From Nectonema munidae (taxonomy: Eukaryota > Nematomorpha > Nectonematoida > Nectonematidae): 64,000 bases of DNA. The notes under the pieces are model-generated. The model made no database searches. It worked only from the letters and a program-made list of their open reading frames with translations, and was not told the DNA's origin. Below, piece by piece: positions 32,340 through 43,144 of this stretch. Position numbers and translations under genes: made by a program. Every line of letters begins with the position of its first letter. Position 1 is the stretch's first letter. Where the stretch lies: assembly GCA_030549495.1 (NCBI GenBank), contig JAUIRK010000069.1:920001-984000 (forward strand), given 5' to 3'.

Positions 32340-33508
32340 CAGGGCGAGTAAAAGTCAATGAAGTCAACTTTTATTTACGTTTAGCAAAAACTCTTTGAAG
32401 AAGATCTTTACTTGTTTAGTCTAAAAAATTTTAAACTAATTTCACATTTTTAAGTTAATTAAAGTCAATTTTTCGAGTTTAGGTCAATAAAATCAATTTT
32501 TATATTTAACACTTTTTAATTCAATGTGCCTAAAATTGTTATAAGCGATACATACAAGATTTCTTCTTTATATCAACACTTCCACAATAGTTCGGCTTTT
32601 TTTCATCTAATAAAAGGTTTTACTGTAAAGTTTGCCTGACTGAGGTTAAACATGAAGAAGTTTTTTGTAAGACAAATTTTTTTTGTTGACAAACGCGGTT
32701 ACATATGATATACCCGCTGTAGAAGTTATGGAATTTTATTCCCAAACTTTTTTATCATTGCATCTTTTTCACATCTTTTACACAAGTTTACATTAAAAGT
32801 TAAGCATTAAATCATTCAAAATTAGTAATAGAAAAAGACGTTCTCTTTTCAAACCTATCGGCAACACTACAGTTCCAATTGTAACGAAATTGACAAATTG
32901 GTTGCAAGCAGCAAAATATTTTCATTAAAATCTTCAAGCAGTGAAGAAATTAATGGTGAAGATGATGGAATTTTATTGCCAAATATCAAGAAATTGTTAA
33001 AAAAAAAGAAGAAAATCTGTGTCAAAACTTGCTAACAATGATAATTAGAGAATATTCACGATTCATTGATTTAGTAGGAAAAGGTCAACATAGAGACTTT
33101 TTCAGTCGAAGATGCCTTTATTTGTTTCAACATTATTTCATTTAAGACAAATGTGGCGTTAAAAGTTATCTTGAAAATAGAATAAAATAAAATGAAATCA
33201 ATAAAATCATGAATATGGAAAACTCTCAAATCTCTCGCAGTACTTATCCCAAATTACAAAATTGTCAAGTTTTAACTTTAGAAGTAGAAAGATCCTTTTC
33301 TAAACTGGAAAAACTGCTAGAAAATGATCGAATTTTAAATCAGAAAATGTCATTAATTATATGTTGTTGTATTACAAAGTCATGGATTCTTTGAAATAAT
33401 TTTCAATACTTTCTCTAAAGTGTTCATATTTGTTCAATTCAATGAAACTTTAAAAAGTCAATAAAGTCAATTTTTTCTAATTTTTTGGGTCAATTTTTCC
33501 TCGCCCTC
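32340..33508 (+). mobile_element. hAT transposon, decayed, with both ends and perfect 8-bp duplication
   Basis: The left end CAGGGCGAGTAAAAGTCAAT and the right end ATTTTTCCTCGCCCTC are inverted copies. GTGATGAC flanks both (32332-32339, 33509-33516). Inside, 33209-33394 encodes NCQVLTLEVERSFSKLEKLL, the C-terminal hAT dimerisation motif (VERSFSKLK). The rest of the transposase is unreadable. A relative with the same right end lies at about 55150-56308 in a UBE3C intron. Confidence 0.85.
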
Positions 33509-33889
33509 GTGATGACACTTCAAAAAATTTGTAACATAATTTTTGAAAAAAAATTCTCTTATACACTTTAAAATACACTTTGGAAAGCTATAAACAATAG
33601 ATCAAAAAAGAAGATATCTGTCCATAAAAATGATCAAATTGATTTAAATCTTCTTATGATAAAAGTATTGGAAATTTCAAATTAAGTTATCAAGGTTATT
33701 TGAAACAGTTTGTAAATTAGAACTTATTTAAATACATAGTGAAATCCCTAAACTCTCTAGAGTTGATTTTTTTTGCAAAAGTATTTGAAATCTCACAACC
33801 AGGGTAGGGTGGTTGATGTAACTTTTTTGGGTTAGCTCTAGATTTATTTCTCAAGCTATGTGTTTTGTGTGTAAGATGAGTTGGTTTAT
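33509..33889. other. Non-coding spacer
   Basis: AT-rich, with no recognisable feature. Confidence 0.4.
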
Positions 33890-34440
33890 TTATATACTAG
33901 CCGGTCCCGTGGTCGTTTCTCGCTTCGCTCGAAACATAGGATACTTGGTAGTGTGTATATTGAGTTGCTAATTCAAATTCGCTTCGCTCGAAACGACAAC
34001 GGGACCGGCTAGTTTTTTTTGTTTAGGCTACGCTCGAAACATAGGATTCTGGGTAATGTGTATTTTGAGTTGCTAATAGTGTTATATGGTATGGTGGTCA
34101 GTTTTAGAATAATTGTATCTTTTCTATGTATTTTTCTATTACACCATATAAAAATACAGAGAAAAGATATTTCAACAAATCAGAATGCTTCAAGCGACAC
34201 TCAGACTACAGATATATGAACTCATCACACATATAAAAATACACATAAAACATATAATAAATTCAACCAATCAGAATACTTCACACACATACACACATAC
34301 AAACTCATCACACCATATAAAAATACACACAAAACACATATATAAATAAATTCAACCAATCAAAATGCTTCCAGCGACAGACACACACACAGACGCTAGC
34401 TTATTATAATATAGATAGAAGATAGATAGATAGACAGTAG
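33890..34440. repeat. Complex inverted and tandem repeat cluster upstream of the kinase gene
   Basis: It begins with an inverted pair: ACTAGCCGGTCCCGTGGTCG at about 33897 and, inverted, CGACAACGGGACCGGCTAGT at about 33994-34013. Two direct copies of GCTCGAAACATAGGAT follow. A stem formed by TATCTTTTCTATGTATTTTT and AAAAATACAGAGAAAAGATA comes next. Then there are three near-tandem units (about 34142, 34228 and 34311, ~85 bases) carrying CATATAAAAATACAC and CCAATCA(A/G)AAT. It ends GCTAGCTTATTATAATATAG with (ATAG)n. The ends recall short non-LTR or Helitron-like elements of arthropods, but no family could be assigned. Confidence 0.6.
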
Positions 34441-34711
34441 TGGTATATGTTAACAGTTTTGTGTGTTATATGGTGTGATGATGAGTTATTAGTTTTTAGC
34501 TTACTTGTATCTTTTCTGTGTATTTTTGGGCGTTATGATGATATCACATCTGATTGGTCAATTTTATTTCATCCACAAATATAATTCAACGCATTTTCAT
34601 TGGCTCTTTCATTACAATAACAAAAATTAGCCAAGATAGTTAGTTCACATTACAGTGATTATTTCATAACGTTCTCACTTATGCTACCACCACTTTCTCA
34701 CTTTAAAAATA
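34441..34711 (+). promoter_or_regulatory. Putative upstream promoter region of the kinase gene (CCAAT motifs)
   Basis: Two inverted CCAAT motifs lie at about 34550 (CTGATTGGTC) and 34599 (TTCATTGGCTC), some 110-165 bases before the TATA box. This is a usual spacing for CCAAT-box promoters. The left part repeats the hairpin sequence TATCTTTTCTGTGTATTTTT from the neighbouring repeat cluster, so part of the promoter may be repeat-derived. Function is inferred from motif position only. Confidence 0.4.
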
Positions 34712-34719
34712 TATAAAAG
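34712..34719 (+). promoter_or_regulatory. TATA box of the kinase gene
   Basis: TATAAAAG lies in the context AATATATAAAAGGAG, 86 bases before the ATG at 34805. A start of transcription about 25-32 bases downstream would give a short AT-rich 5' leader without introns. The good TATA match together with the long open frame supports a transcribed gene. Confidence 0.55.
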
Positions 34720-34804
34720 GAGAATACAAACCAAAATTCTAAACACAATTAATTCAATAAATAATTTTGACATCTACAAAATATCAAGACAAACTACTTC
34801 AACA

Positions 34805-36070
34805 ATGGAACAGGTCTTAATGTTCTCCACCAACTTTATATTTTCTAATATATGTTGGCTTGCTAGAAAATTTTCAAATAACATAACATCATCACAAAGT
34901 CAAAATGCATTAAATTCAAGTATCAAAAAAGATTCTGTTAAAAGTGAAAATGCCAAGAGATTTAAAGAAAGTTCAGAAAAGGACACAGTTTTTGCAGTTC
35001 CAAAGCCCATAAAATTCAAAGAATCGCTTGACTCTATTGAAATTAAAGAACATAATAGGCAAATTTCTTCACTATCTCAAAAGAAAAGTGAAAATGCCAA
35101 GAGATTTAAAGAAGGTTCAGAAAAAGAGACAGTTTGTGCAGTTCCAAAGCCCATAAAATTCAAAGAATCGCTTGACACTATTGAAATTAAAGAACATAAT
35201 AGGCAAATTTCTTCGCTATCTCAAAAGGAAAGTGAAAAGGCCAAGAGATTTAAAGAAGATTCAGAAAAAGAGACAGTTTGTGCAGTTCCAAAGCCCATAA
35301 AATTCGAAGATTCTAGTTATTCCTACGTTAGAGAAGCACTGAAACCCAAAACAACATCTGTCGAAGAAGAATATGTAATTGTAAAATATTTGGCTGAGGG
35401 AATAAGTGGAAAAGTTTATCTGTGCTTAAACATCAATACTTTCAAAAAGCACGCTATCAAAGTGATACCGTACGTTCGAAAGCCACGAGTTTTGGTCGAA
35501 CGCATTATTCAAGAGGTTAATAACCTGAAAATGCTGAATTCGAAATTCACGGTAGAAATAAATGATGTCTATCTGGATAAAAAATTCATCTACATCGTTC
35601 AAGAATTCTTGTCTGGTACAACGCTATTCAAAAAATGCTTGTGCAAAAGCATCAGCGTGGAAGAAGCAAAGAGTTACAGCGCCCAATTACTTTTAGCGAT
35701 AGCTTATTTACATAGTAATTATATCTCACATAACGATTTACACAGCAGCAACATCATGTTCGATAAAGACGGGAACTTGAAGATCATTGATTTTGGATTT
35801 TCTCGGAAAGAAATTGCAAGAGAAATGGGATATAGAGGGAAAAATGATTGGATACATTTCAGAAGAAATTTGCGCATGTTAGAAGAAGCGTGCAACTTTG
35901 AAGCGTGCGGAAACAACGAGTCTAGTGAAAAAAGCGCATTTAACAGTTTTATAGAAACGGTTGTAAGTTATTTAGAAGGGAGAAATTTTGCCACTGAAGA
36001 TTTACTGAAGAAACATCCTTGGGTTGAAAGCCATATAACCAATAGTGGAAACGACTTTGTTAAGCCATAA
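34805..36070 (+). CDS. Single-exon protein-kinase-like protein with N-terminal tandem repeats
   Basis: The uninterrupted 421-residue frame starts at ATG in CTTCAACAATGG. Residues ~47-165 form three near-identical units of ~47 residues (SENAKRFKEGSEKETVCAVP, KPIKFKESLDTIEIKEHN), the third shorter. Residues ~185-320 are a protein-kinase fold. They include a degenerate glycine loop LAEGISGKVYLC, the beta-3 Lys in HAIKVI, the hinge YIVQEFLSGTTL, the catalytic loop YISHNDLHSSNIMF (HND in place of HRD) and the metal-binding DFG in IIDFGFS. After DFG the activation segment is short and no APE motif is visible. The C-lobe is compact and ends with a KKHPWV-type motif. The catalytic Lys, Asp, Asn and DFG are present, so activity is possible. 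Substrate and role are unknown. The lack of introns suggests a retrogene or mobile-element cargo. No close family was recognised. Confidence 0.82.
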   Translation: MEQVLMFSTNFIFSNICWLARKFSNNITSSQSQNALNSSIKKDSVKSENAKRFKESSEKDTVFAVPKPIKFKESLDSIEIKEHNRQISSLSQKKSENAKRFKEGSEKETVCAVPKPIKFKESLDTIEIKEHNRQISSLSQKESEKAKRFKEDSEKETVCAVPKPIKFEDSSYSYVREALKPKTTSVEEEYVIVKYLAEGISGKVYLCLNINTFKKHAIKVIPYVRKPRVLVERIIQEVNNLKMLNSKFTVEINDVYLDKKFIYIVQEFLSGTTLFKKCLCKSISVEEAKSYSAQLLLAIAYLHSNYISHNDLHSSNIMFDKDGNLKIIDFGFSRKEIAREMGYRGKNDWIHFRRNLRMLEEACNFEACGNNESSEKSAFNSFIETVVSYLEGRNFATEDLLKKHPWVESHITNSGNDFVKP

Positions 36071-36239
36071 TTTATCGAAAAAGTCAGTTCATGTTCAGAA
36101 ATTTTTTTAGATATTCCGATGAAAAGTTCAAGAGAAGAAAAACGATCTGTTTACTCGAATTCATCCAATCTTTTTTTGTTCCTACGCATCAGCCTAATAG
36201 CTACCCATAAGTGCTGTCCGCAATAATAACCCAAAATAG
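36071..36239. other. 3' flank of the kinase gene
   Basis: No coding sequence. No canonical AATAAA follows the stop within the first ~150 bases, so the transcript end could not be placed. Confidence 0.35.
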
Positions 36240-36350
36240 ATCAGAGTAAAAAAGACGGAAGCTTTAACCGAGCAACAATGAGTGTGAGTTTCTGGCTCAC
36301 ATGATACCCCCGCCAGCGAGCGGTTAATACCTTTTAGGGGGGACTCGGAA
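36240..36350. other. GC-rich island with hairpin potential, unknown
   Basis: A block far richer in G+C than its surroundings. GTGAG(TTTCTGG)CTCAC forms a short stem-loop, and AACCG (about 36260) can pair with CGGTT (about 36342). CCCCCGCC and GGGGGGG runs follow. It does not fit a tRNA or a spliceosomal RNA that I know. It could be a fragment of a mobile element or a structured RNA. Confidence 0.3.
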
Positions 36351-37674
36351 TCCAGATATCAAAATTAGCAGAATTTTTGAAGGTAAATGCGATTCTTTAA
36401 TTAATATTTATATTTTTTATATACTTGCAATTTTTTTATAAATTTAATTAATTTTTCTAAAATTTATTGTAAGGAAATCAATATTTTTGTCAAGTTCAAA
36501 TAATGATAATAATCTTAAATTTATTTATTTTGTCTATTTGGTCATATTTTGAATAATAGTTGATTGCGAAAATGCACAATGAAGAAATTTATTTTTATTA
36601 TTTTTAAAAAAAAAAATAGTTTTTTGTTTGAATTTTCATGTCTAGATCTAATTGATATTCGAGAAAATACATTAACAACATTTATTTCTTCTTCTTCTCA
36701 ATGGCTACAACCTTCTCTAGTACAGAGATATTGGAAGCAAGTAAAGCATATACAGAGTACTTTTAAATTCCCCATCATTTCTGGAATTACATTTACTTAT
36801 CATGAAGGCACTCTTTTAATTCCGAAGAATTTCATTCTTTGTAGGCGGACTTTTGCATTTCTGATTTATCTCAGTTGTTTTACTGCATACGGTGTGCAGA
36901 TTAATTGCCAAAAGAAAAATAACTGATAAAAAACAGTCTAAAAGTCTAATGCCGATATACAAAATATAGACGCCAACTTGAACAATTAGTTAGTCAATAA
37001 GTTAGAAAGCGAGCTAGCTGAAAAGAATTTTACTGCTTACTTTTTCGATTTATGGAGTCTTTCATGTTTTTACGATCTCTCTTCCCTAAAAGATCTGGGT
37101 AGGCGTTTTAATGATCTTAAATTAAACTGCCTCTTTATAAATCTTTTCTGTATAATTGCAATAACTCGGTAGCTCACGTTCTTCGTATACAATTTTCGCA
37201 TATGGTATTTTATTTAGTACGAAAGGCAAACTTTTGGCAGAATTTTGGAACAAAAATTTTTTTGCATTATTTAAATATTTGCCATTTTTCAAGGTGCTAC
37301 TTTGTATATTAGTTTTCGCATGAGGAGTGCATTCTTTCTGAAGTATGTTGTTGATATACTTCATCAATTTAGTCAAAAAATAAGTGAAATGTAAAAATTA
37401 GCGTAGATAAATCATTTTAACACATTCTTATACATACGTGTAATGGAAAAAAGATAAAAGCTTCTGAAGTCTGAAATGAAAGTTCATAATTCTACCGAGC
37501 TTACATTTCGAATTTTTCTTTGAAGTTGTGGAAGGTTTTGGAAATTACATTAAAGGATTGTTCTAACATCAGACTTTGTGCCTTTTTTGCCAATGTTGAA
37601 AATTCTTTCGACTTCGAATTTTATCCATTAAATTAAAAAATATAATGTTATATAAATCTTTAAAAAATGATATA
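36351..37674. other. Non-coding stretch with two unrecognised small frames
   Basis: A plus-strand frame (36630-36926, SSSSQWLQPSLVQRYWKQVK) and a minus-strand frame (37122-37376, ELPSYCNYTEKIYKEAV) look less random than average. Neither matches a family I know and neither has convincing splice sites. They are recorded here without a gene call. Confidence 0.3.
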
Positions 37675-39431
37675 CAGTGAAACCCCTCTTTAAGGAACAC
37701 AGGACTTTACCAAAACGTTCCTTCATGATGGGTGTTCCTTAATGAGGAACTTAATGAGTTTCGGTACTGTCAATGATTTTATCACTTCATCATTTGTTAG
37801 AGGACTCTTTTCAGCGCAATCAATTGTATTTTCTGTGTATTCTTCTGTTGCTACCTTATTTGAATTGAGCGATATGAGATCCCATTCGTCCATATCAATT
37901 CTTCAGTAGAACATCCTTCAGTTTCAAGCAAGTGTATCAGGTTTACCATTATAGGCTCGAGCTCTTCACCAAATTTTTTTTTCTGGTCTTCAAATCCTTC
38001 AACAAATTTGAAGCCACATCTTGAGAAGTACTTTTATATCGTTTCCTGTGTAACATCTGCCCAAGCTTGAGCTAAACACTGGATAGTATCCACAATATTT
38101 ATTCCATTTACAACCTCTTGACAGGTGTCAGTAGTGGAAATTTAGGCAATCAGATGTCTCAGCAGCCTCTTTCGATAGCCACACATGACAATGTGATGAT
38201 CCCCTGATCCATGGGTTGCAACTCTGAAGTAAAAAACTTTACTTCAACATAAGGTAGTTGGATGTTATCATTCTTTCTCTTCTTCCTTTTTATACTTTTC
38301 TTTTTTTAAGCCATTCCTCAAACAACGGGCATTCATCCAGGCCTTTCTGGTGTGACGCCAATCTACAGGCAGAGTTGCATAGTCTTTAATATTTGAGAAA
38401 CATTTAGGTTTTTTAGAAGAGACAATAACCAGTGGCGTTAATTTCCCCGTTTCTGACATGTTTGCATCAAGAAGAACTGTCAAACGTTCCTTGTGAAGTT
38501 TTGGCCCATGACTAGTGTCTCCCTTCTCTACAAGAGACTTTTTATGTAAAGCCTTGTAAAGCAAGCCTGTCTTATCGCAATTAAAATGATCATCACTGTG
38601 CTAATCAGTGAGGGAGTCAATTATTTGTTTCCATGTAGACACAATGTTCTGGTACACACTACACACTCGCACTTTTACTACTTAGCACTTTGAAGTTAAT
38701 GTTGTTTTTGAACGGAATCAATCAAGCCAGCCATTTGACGCTTTGAAATCATTAAAACTCAATTCTTTATCTATTGCCAAAGCTTTTTCTTGCAAATTGA
38801 GGCCAAAAATGGGAATATTCTTGGCTCTTGCGGCAATAAACCACTGCCAAACACGGTTGTTAACATTCTCATTAGAGTTTGATGTGTTTGATCTTTTTGC
38901 TGAAGGATTGAAATTGTCATCAGCCAAACACTCTATTTTTTTGTTTTTTACAATTTTGTTGATAACACCAGCTGTTATGCCAAATTTTGCTGCTACATTT
39001 CTTTGGCTCGAACTTTCACTTTCTTTAAGAACTTTTAACTTTTCAGAAAAAGATAAAGTTTTTCGTGATTTAGACATCTTGAAAGTAAACAATACTAGAG
39101 TAAAATATGGATTTAACTCTTGCTTATAAAACAGGTACAAAACAATGAAGAAATTAAACAATACTGAAGAGCAAAATGCTTGGGTATTTATGAGTAAAGA
39201 CAAGTATATTGTGAATGATTTATGATATGTTCCTTAGTGAGAGGCAAAACATTGAAAAAGAATAAAGGGAGATAGATATGTTTGTGTATTTATTAGTAAA
39301 GATAGTAATATTGTGAATATGATTGCTGATAAAACTATATAGTGTGTTCCTTAATAATGGGAGTTTCAAAACAATAAAAATGTGCTATCTGGGACTTGAA
39401 AAATTGTTCACTGTGCATAGAAGAGGGGTGT
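37675..39431 (-). mobile_element. pogo/Tigger transposon, broken, minus-strand transposase
   Basis: The left end TA|CAGTGAAACCCCTCTTTAAG has inverted relatives at the right (GTGTTCCTTAATAATGGGAG at about 39352, AGAAGAGGGGT at about 39420). The exact right limit is unclear. On the minus strand, 39203-38718 encodes the CENP-B/pogo helix-turn-helix (LSFSEKLKVLKESESSSQRN, AAKFGITAGVINKIVKNK) and the second DNA-binding part (WFIAARAKNIPIFGLNLQEK). 38564-38268 encodes the DDE domain start (KERLTVLLDANMSETGKLTP, LPVDWRHTRKAWMN). A further fragment near 38215 reads QPMDQGIITL. Stops and frameshifts separate these blocks, so it is inactive. Confidence 0.88.
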
Positions 39432-39469
39432 AGGAAGGGACGGCCTCAATGTTAAAAGATATAACTTGT

Positions 39470-40870
39470 AACTTAGGATCTATATTATATAATACCCTGA
39501 AAATTTATAATTATATACAGTTTTGAACGCATAACACTTTATAAATTTAATTTTGTCAATAATCATGGCTACTTTTTAGAAAATGTCAATCAAAATTTTG
39601 ATTGATCAAAAATATATCTAATAAAATATTCCTTCAAATTTTACATAAAATATATATGTTGTTATACTAAATCAACCATGCTAGTTTTATTTTTAGACTC
39701 ATTTTTTTACATTTAGGATTTGAAAATACCTATAAATGTTAATCAAATTTGCGGTTTACTTCTAAAAATTGTCTCCAAAAACAAATTTTGCTTAAAATAA
39801 TTCGACCATGCTGGTTTCATTTCTGGACGCATTTTTTACATTTACGATTTGAAAATACTTATAAGTAAGTGTTAATCAAATTTGTGGTTTACTTCTAAAA
39901 ATTGTCTACAAAAAATTCCTTCAAGTTTTACATAAAATATAGATTTTATACTAAATCGGCCATGATGGTTTCATTTTTGAACTCATTTTTCACATTTAGA
40001 GGTCTTAAAATACCTGTCAATGTCAATCAAATTTGCGGTTAACTTCTAAAAAGTATCTCCAAAAATATTCTCTTTAATTTTACATAAAATATATATTTTT
40101 ATACCAAATCAATCATGCTAATTTTACTTCTGAAATCATTTTTTCATTTAGACAATATCCGTCAGTGTCAATCAAATTTGCTGTTTACGTCTGAAAACGA
40201 TCTCCACAAATATTCTCTCTAATTTTAGATTAAATATATGTTTTATACCAAATCAACCATGCTAGTTTCATTTCTAGACACAGTTTTTTCTTTTAGTTTT
40301 AAAATATTTGCAAGCGTCAATAAATTAATATGTGGTTTGAGTCTGAATACTGCTTTCAAAAATATCTCAAATTTTATATTAAATATATATTTTTATACCA
40401 AATCAACCATGCTAGTTTCATTTATGAGCTCAATTTTTGCATTTCGATTTTGAAAATACCTATAAGTATCAATCAAATGTGCGGTTTAGTTCTAGAATTT
40501 GTTTTCAAAAATATTGATTCAAATTTTAAATGAAATATATGTTTTAATAGCAAATCGATCATACTGATTTCATTTCTGGACTCAGTTTTTGCATTTATAG
40601 GTTTTAAAATATCTAATAGGGTCAATCAAATTTGAGGTTTACGTCTGATGTCTAGAGAAATATTTTTTAAATTTAAATAAAAGATCTATTTTTATACCAA
40701 ATGGAAGATGCTGGTTTCATTTTTGGACTCCTCTTTTACATTTATGGTTTTAAAATATCTGAAAGCTTCAATCAGATTTGCGGTTTAATTTTAGATATTG
40801 TCTTCCAAAATATTTTCAAAAAAATAAAATATCTGTTTTTATACAAAATCGAATTCAAATTAAAGTTTTA
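39470..40870. repeat. Satellite-type array, about 9 diverged copies of a ~150-bp unit
   Basis: The marker words CCATGCTGGTTTCATTT, CAAATTTGCGGTTTACTTCT and TTTTACATAAAATATAT recur with a period of about 130-153 bases (CCATGC-type words near 39676, 39808, 39960, 40113, 40256, 40407, 40558 and 40708). A leader at 39475-39630 is the same as that of the short locus at 27651. Long frames in this array (for example 40238-40453, with FYTKSTMLVSF repeated) are a by-product of the repeats. Confidence 0.85.
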
Positions 40871-42550
40871 AATAGTGAAAGATTTACTTCATTTTCATTT
40901 CATTGTGAGCGATTTAAAAAAAAATTTAAAGTCTAAGTTGGCGATTTTAAAAGTGTTGATGAACACTGGTTTAGAAGTTTCAATCATATTTAAAATGTTA
41001 AAATTTCTTTATTTTCTATTGAAAAAAATAATGGGAATAATTTTCTTGAGTCTTGTGTTATTATTTAAAGTTATTGAAAATTATTTTATCCAGAAATTAG
41101 AAACTCTAGATGCAACATACATCCTGATGATCTGCACGTGAAATTCAAAAATAAATATTAGATGATTGGTAAAATTGACAAGATCAATGTTAAAGAATTT
41201 TCTCGTAAATCTAGAAACAGAAAAACTTTGAAGTCTTAAGAAACGAGACTCGAGAAATCTCGTGACAGAAACTTTAGATGCATCTGCCTTCTCTTTGATT
41301 TTCTCCTACGATGACTAGATCAAAATTACAAAATTTTATTTTCTATTGGATTGGTAAGGATGTCAAAGCACTTTCCAAAATCAATTGATATGCTTGCAAA
41401 CTGCTTGTTAAAGATTAGTTGAAGATCGTTCGAGAGCGTTGTTGAAAGCTTGAAGATGGTGTTTGGCAAGGCTGATGGAAATAAAGTGAGAGATTTCTAA
41501 AATATAAGTAAAAGAAACTAAGTGTGCTTAATGAGGATGCGTTAGTAGGATGGGTTCGATGGTTTTAATCGAAGAAGATAGTCTATTTTAGTTTCTATTA
41601 GAAATTTAACTTTAACAATTGATAAAATTACCCATTTTTCTTTCTTTTTCAAATTTTTCAATTTTTTCATACAAAAAGAACAAGTTAGTCTTATTTGACT
41701 TATTTTTAAATACTCAGAAAATATCTTCCATACTATATTTACAAAATATCTATCTATAAATTATTTAAGCCTAATAAGAAAAATAAGAACTTTTGTTCAC
41801 TTTGTAGAACAAGCTATGGAAATTAAAAAATGAAAAAAATATTCGTTTTTAGAAAGTTTCACTTAATGAAAAGTTTTCATATTATATCAGTTTTAGAAAT
41901 TTTTTGAAAATATGAATTTAATAAATTGGTTTAATAAAGGAATTTTCTAGATGTTGACTGGGAGGTTGGCGTAAATGAGTCTTTTTACTTTTGTACATTT
42001 ATATATGTATTTTTATGATATTGAAATTCTCTCTAAACCTTCATTTTTTAGCCTTCAAACTTTTATCTTCTGCAAACTCATTAACGAATACTAACAAGCT
42101 GCTTAAAGTTTTTATATTTAGCCCATTATTCGGTTCATTTTCTTGTATAATCCAAATTTTACAAACTAAAAACTTAAAACATAAATTTGTAAATCAAAAA
42201 AGCAAATCTTCTTGACTATAATTAAAAGGCGATTATTTATTTTCAAATGGTTCTTAAAATACAACGACCACATTGTGAACATTTTTTGCTCTATTTTATA
42301 CTTGTAAAATTTTCTAGTATTTTCGAATTTTAGTAACAATGATAATTTTTTTCAGACTTTATTTTAGAAAGTGCTGACTTACAAAATCAACTAACTCTTT
42401 GAAAACTTAAAAAGTTTCCATCCAAAATTTAATTTATATCTTCTATCTCTAAACCACTCGTTTCCTAAAGTCTAAATGGTTATTTAAGCCCATTTTATTA
42501 ATTTGTGTATACTTGGTTTTAAAATATATATCATGTCTAGTCCTCTGTTG
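40871..42550. other. Non-coding AT-rich stretch
   Basis: No exon or element recognised. Frames are Phe/Leu/Ile-rich and without motifs. Confidence 0.4.
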
Positions 42551-42717
42551 CAGTGGCGTAGCCAAAAAATGGAAGTTGGGGGGGGGGGCATGCAAGGAAT
42601 TTAGGGGGGGGGGGGCAAGCATATTGGAAATAAAATTATTTGTGGGGGCAAAAAAGGTATTTGGGGGGGGGGGGGGGCCACTGCCCCCCTTGCCCCCGCC
42701 CCTCTGGCTACGCCACA
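42551..42717. mobile_element. Short hAT-type MITE with G-rich interior
   Basis: The ends are CAGTGGCGTAGCCA and its inverse TGGCTACGCCACA, an end found in many animal hAT MITEs. The flanks CTCTGTTG (42543-42550) and GTCTGTTG (42718-42725) agree at 7 of 8 bases. The interior holds three G-runs of 9-15 bases on the plus strand and C-runs near the right end. Confidence 0.8.
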
Positions 42718-43144
42718 GTCTGTTGATAAAATTAAAATGGAATTTTAAGACTCTTCTGTCAACATTTCTTCCATTTTTTTTAATTAATAATATTACTAAT
42801 ATAATTTACAAAATATTTACACAAAATTACAATTATTTTGTCATTTGAGACGAATTTTGAAAAATTTCATTCGTTTCTATAGATGACAAATTAAAAAATA
42901 ATGATATCTTAATTTGACAGCAGATCTTTATCTTTTTTTTTTAGATTTAATGTATCCTTAAAATTTTTTTGGAAACAGAAAGGAAGGGCAATTTTTTATT
43001 ACTATTGTATTATATTTTCTTTTTAACATTTGTTTTGAACTTTTTTTCTTATAATTTTTAAAAGTTTTATCAACTTTATAGAAAATATGATAGCTTATTT
43101 TTTTAAATAATTTCTTTTTATATATAATATAATCTAGATTGAAA
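42718..43144 (+). other. Upstream region of UBE3C, possible 5' UTR splice acceptor
   Basis: Just before the UBE3C start codon is a pyrimidine- and AT-rich run ending TATAATCTAG (to 43137), seven bases before ATG 43145. This looks like a 3' splice site. The 5' UTR may therefore be split by an intron, or the transcript may receive a trans-spliced leader. No TATA box or other promoter motif could be assigned. Confidence 0.35.

Noticed and set aside
40238-40533. Frames with repeated FYTKSTMLVSF peptides
   Set aside because: They follow the ~150-bp DNA repeat unit. Neighbouring units carry stops, so no repeat protein is indicated.
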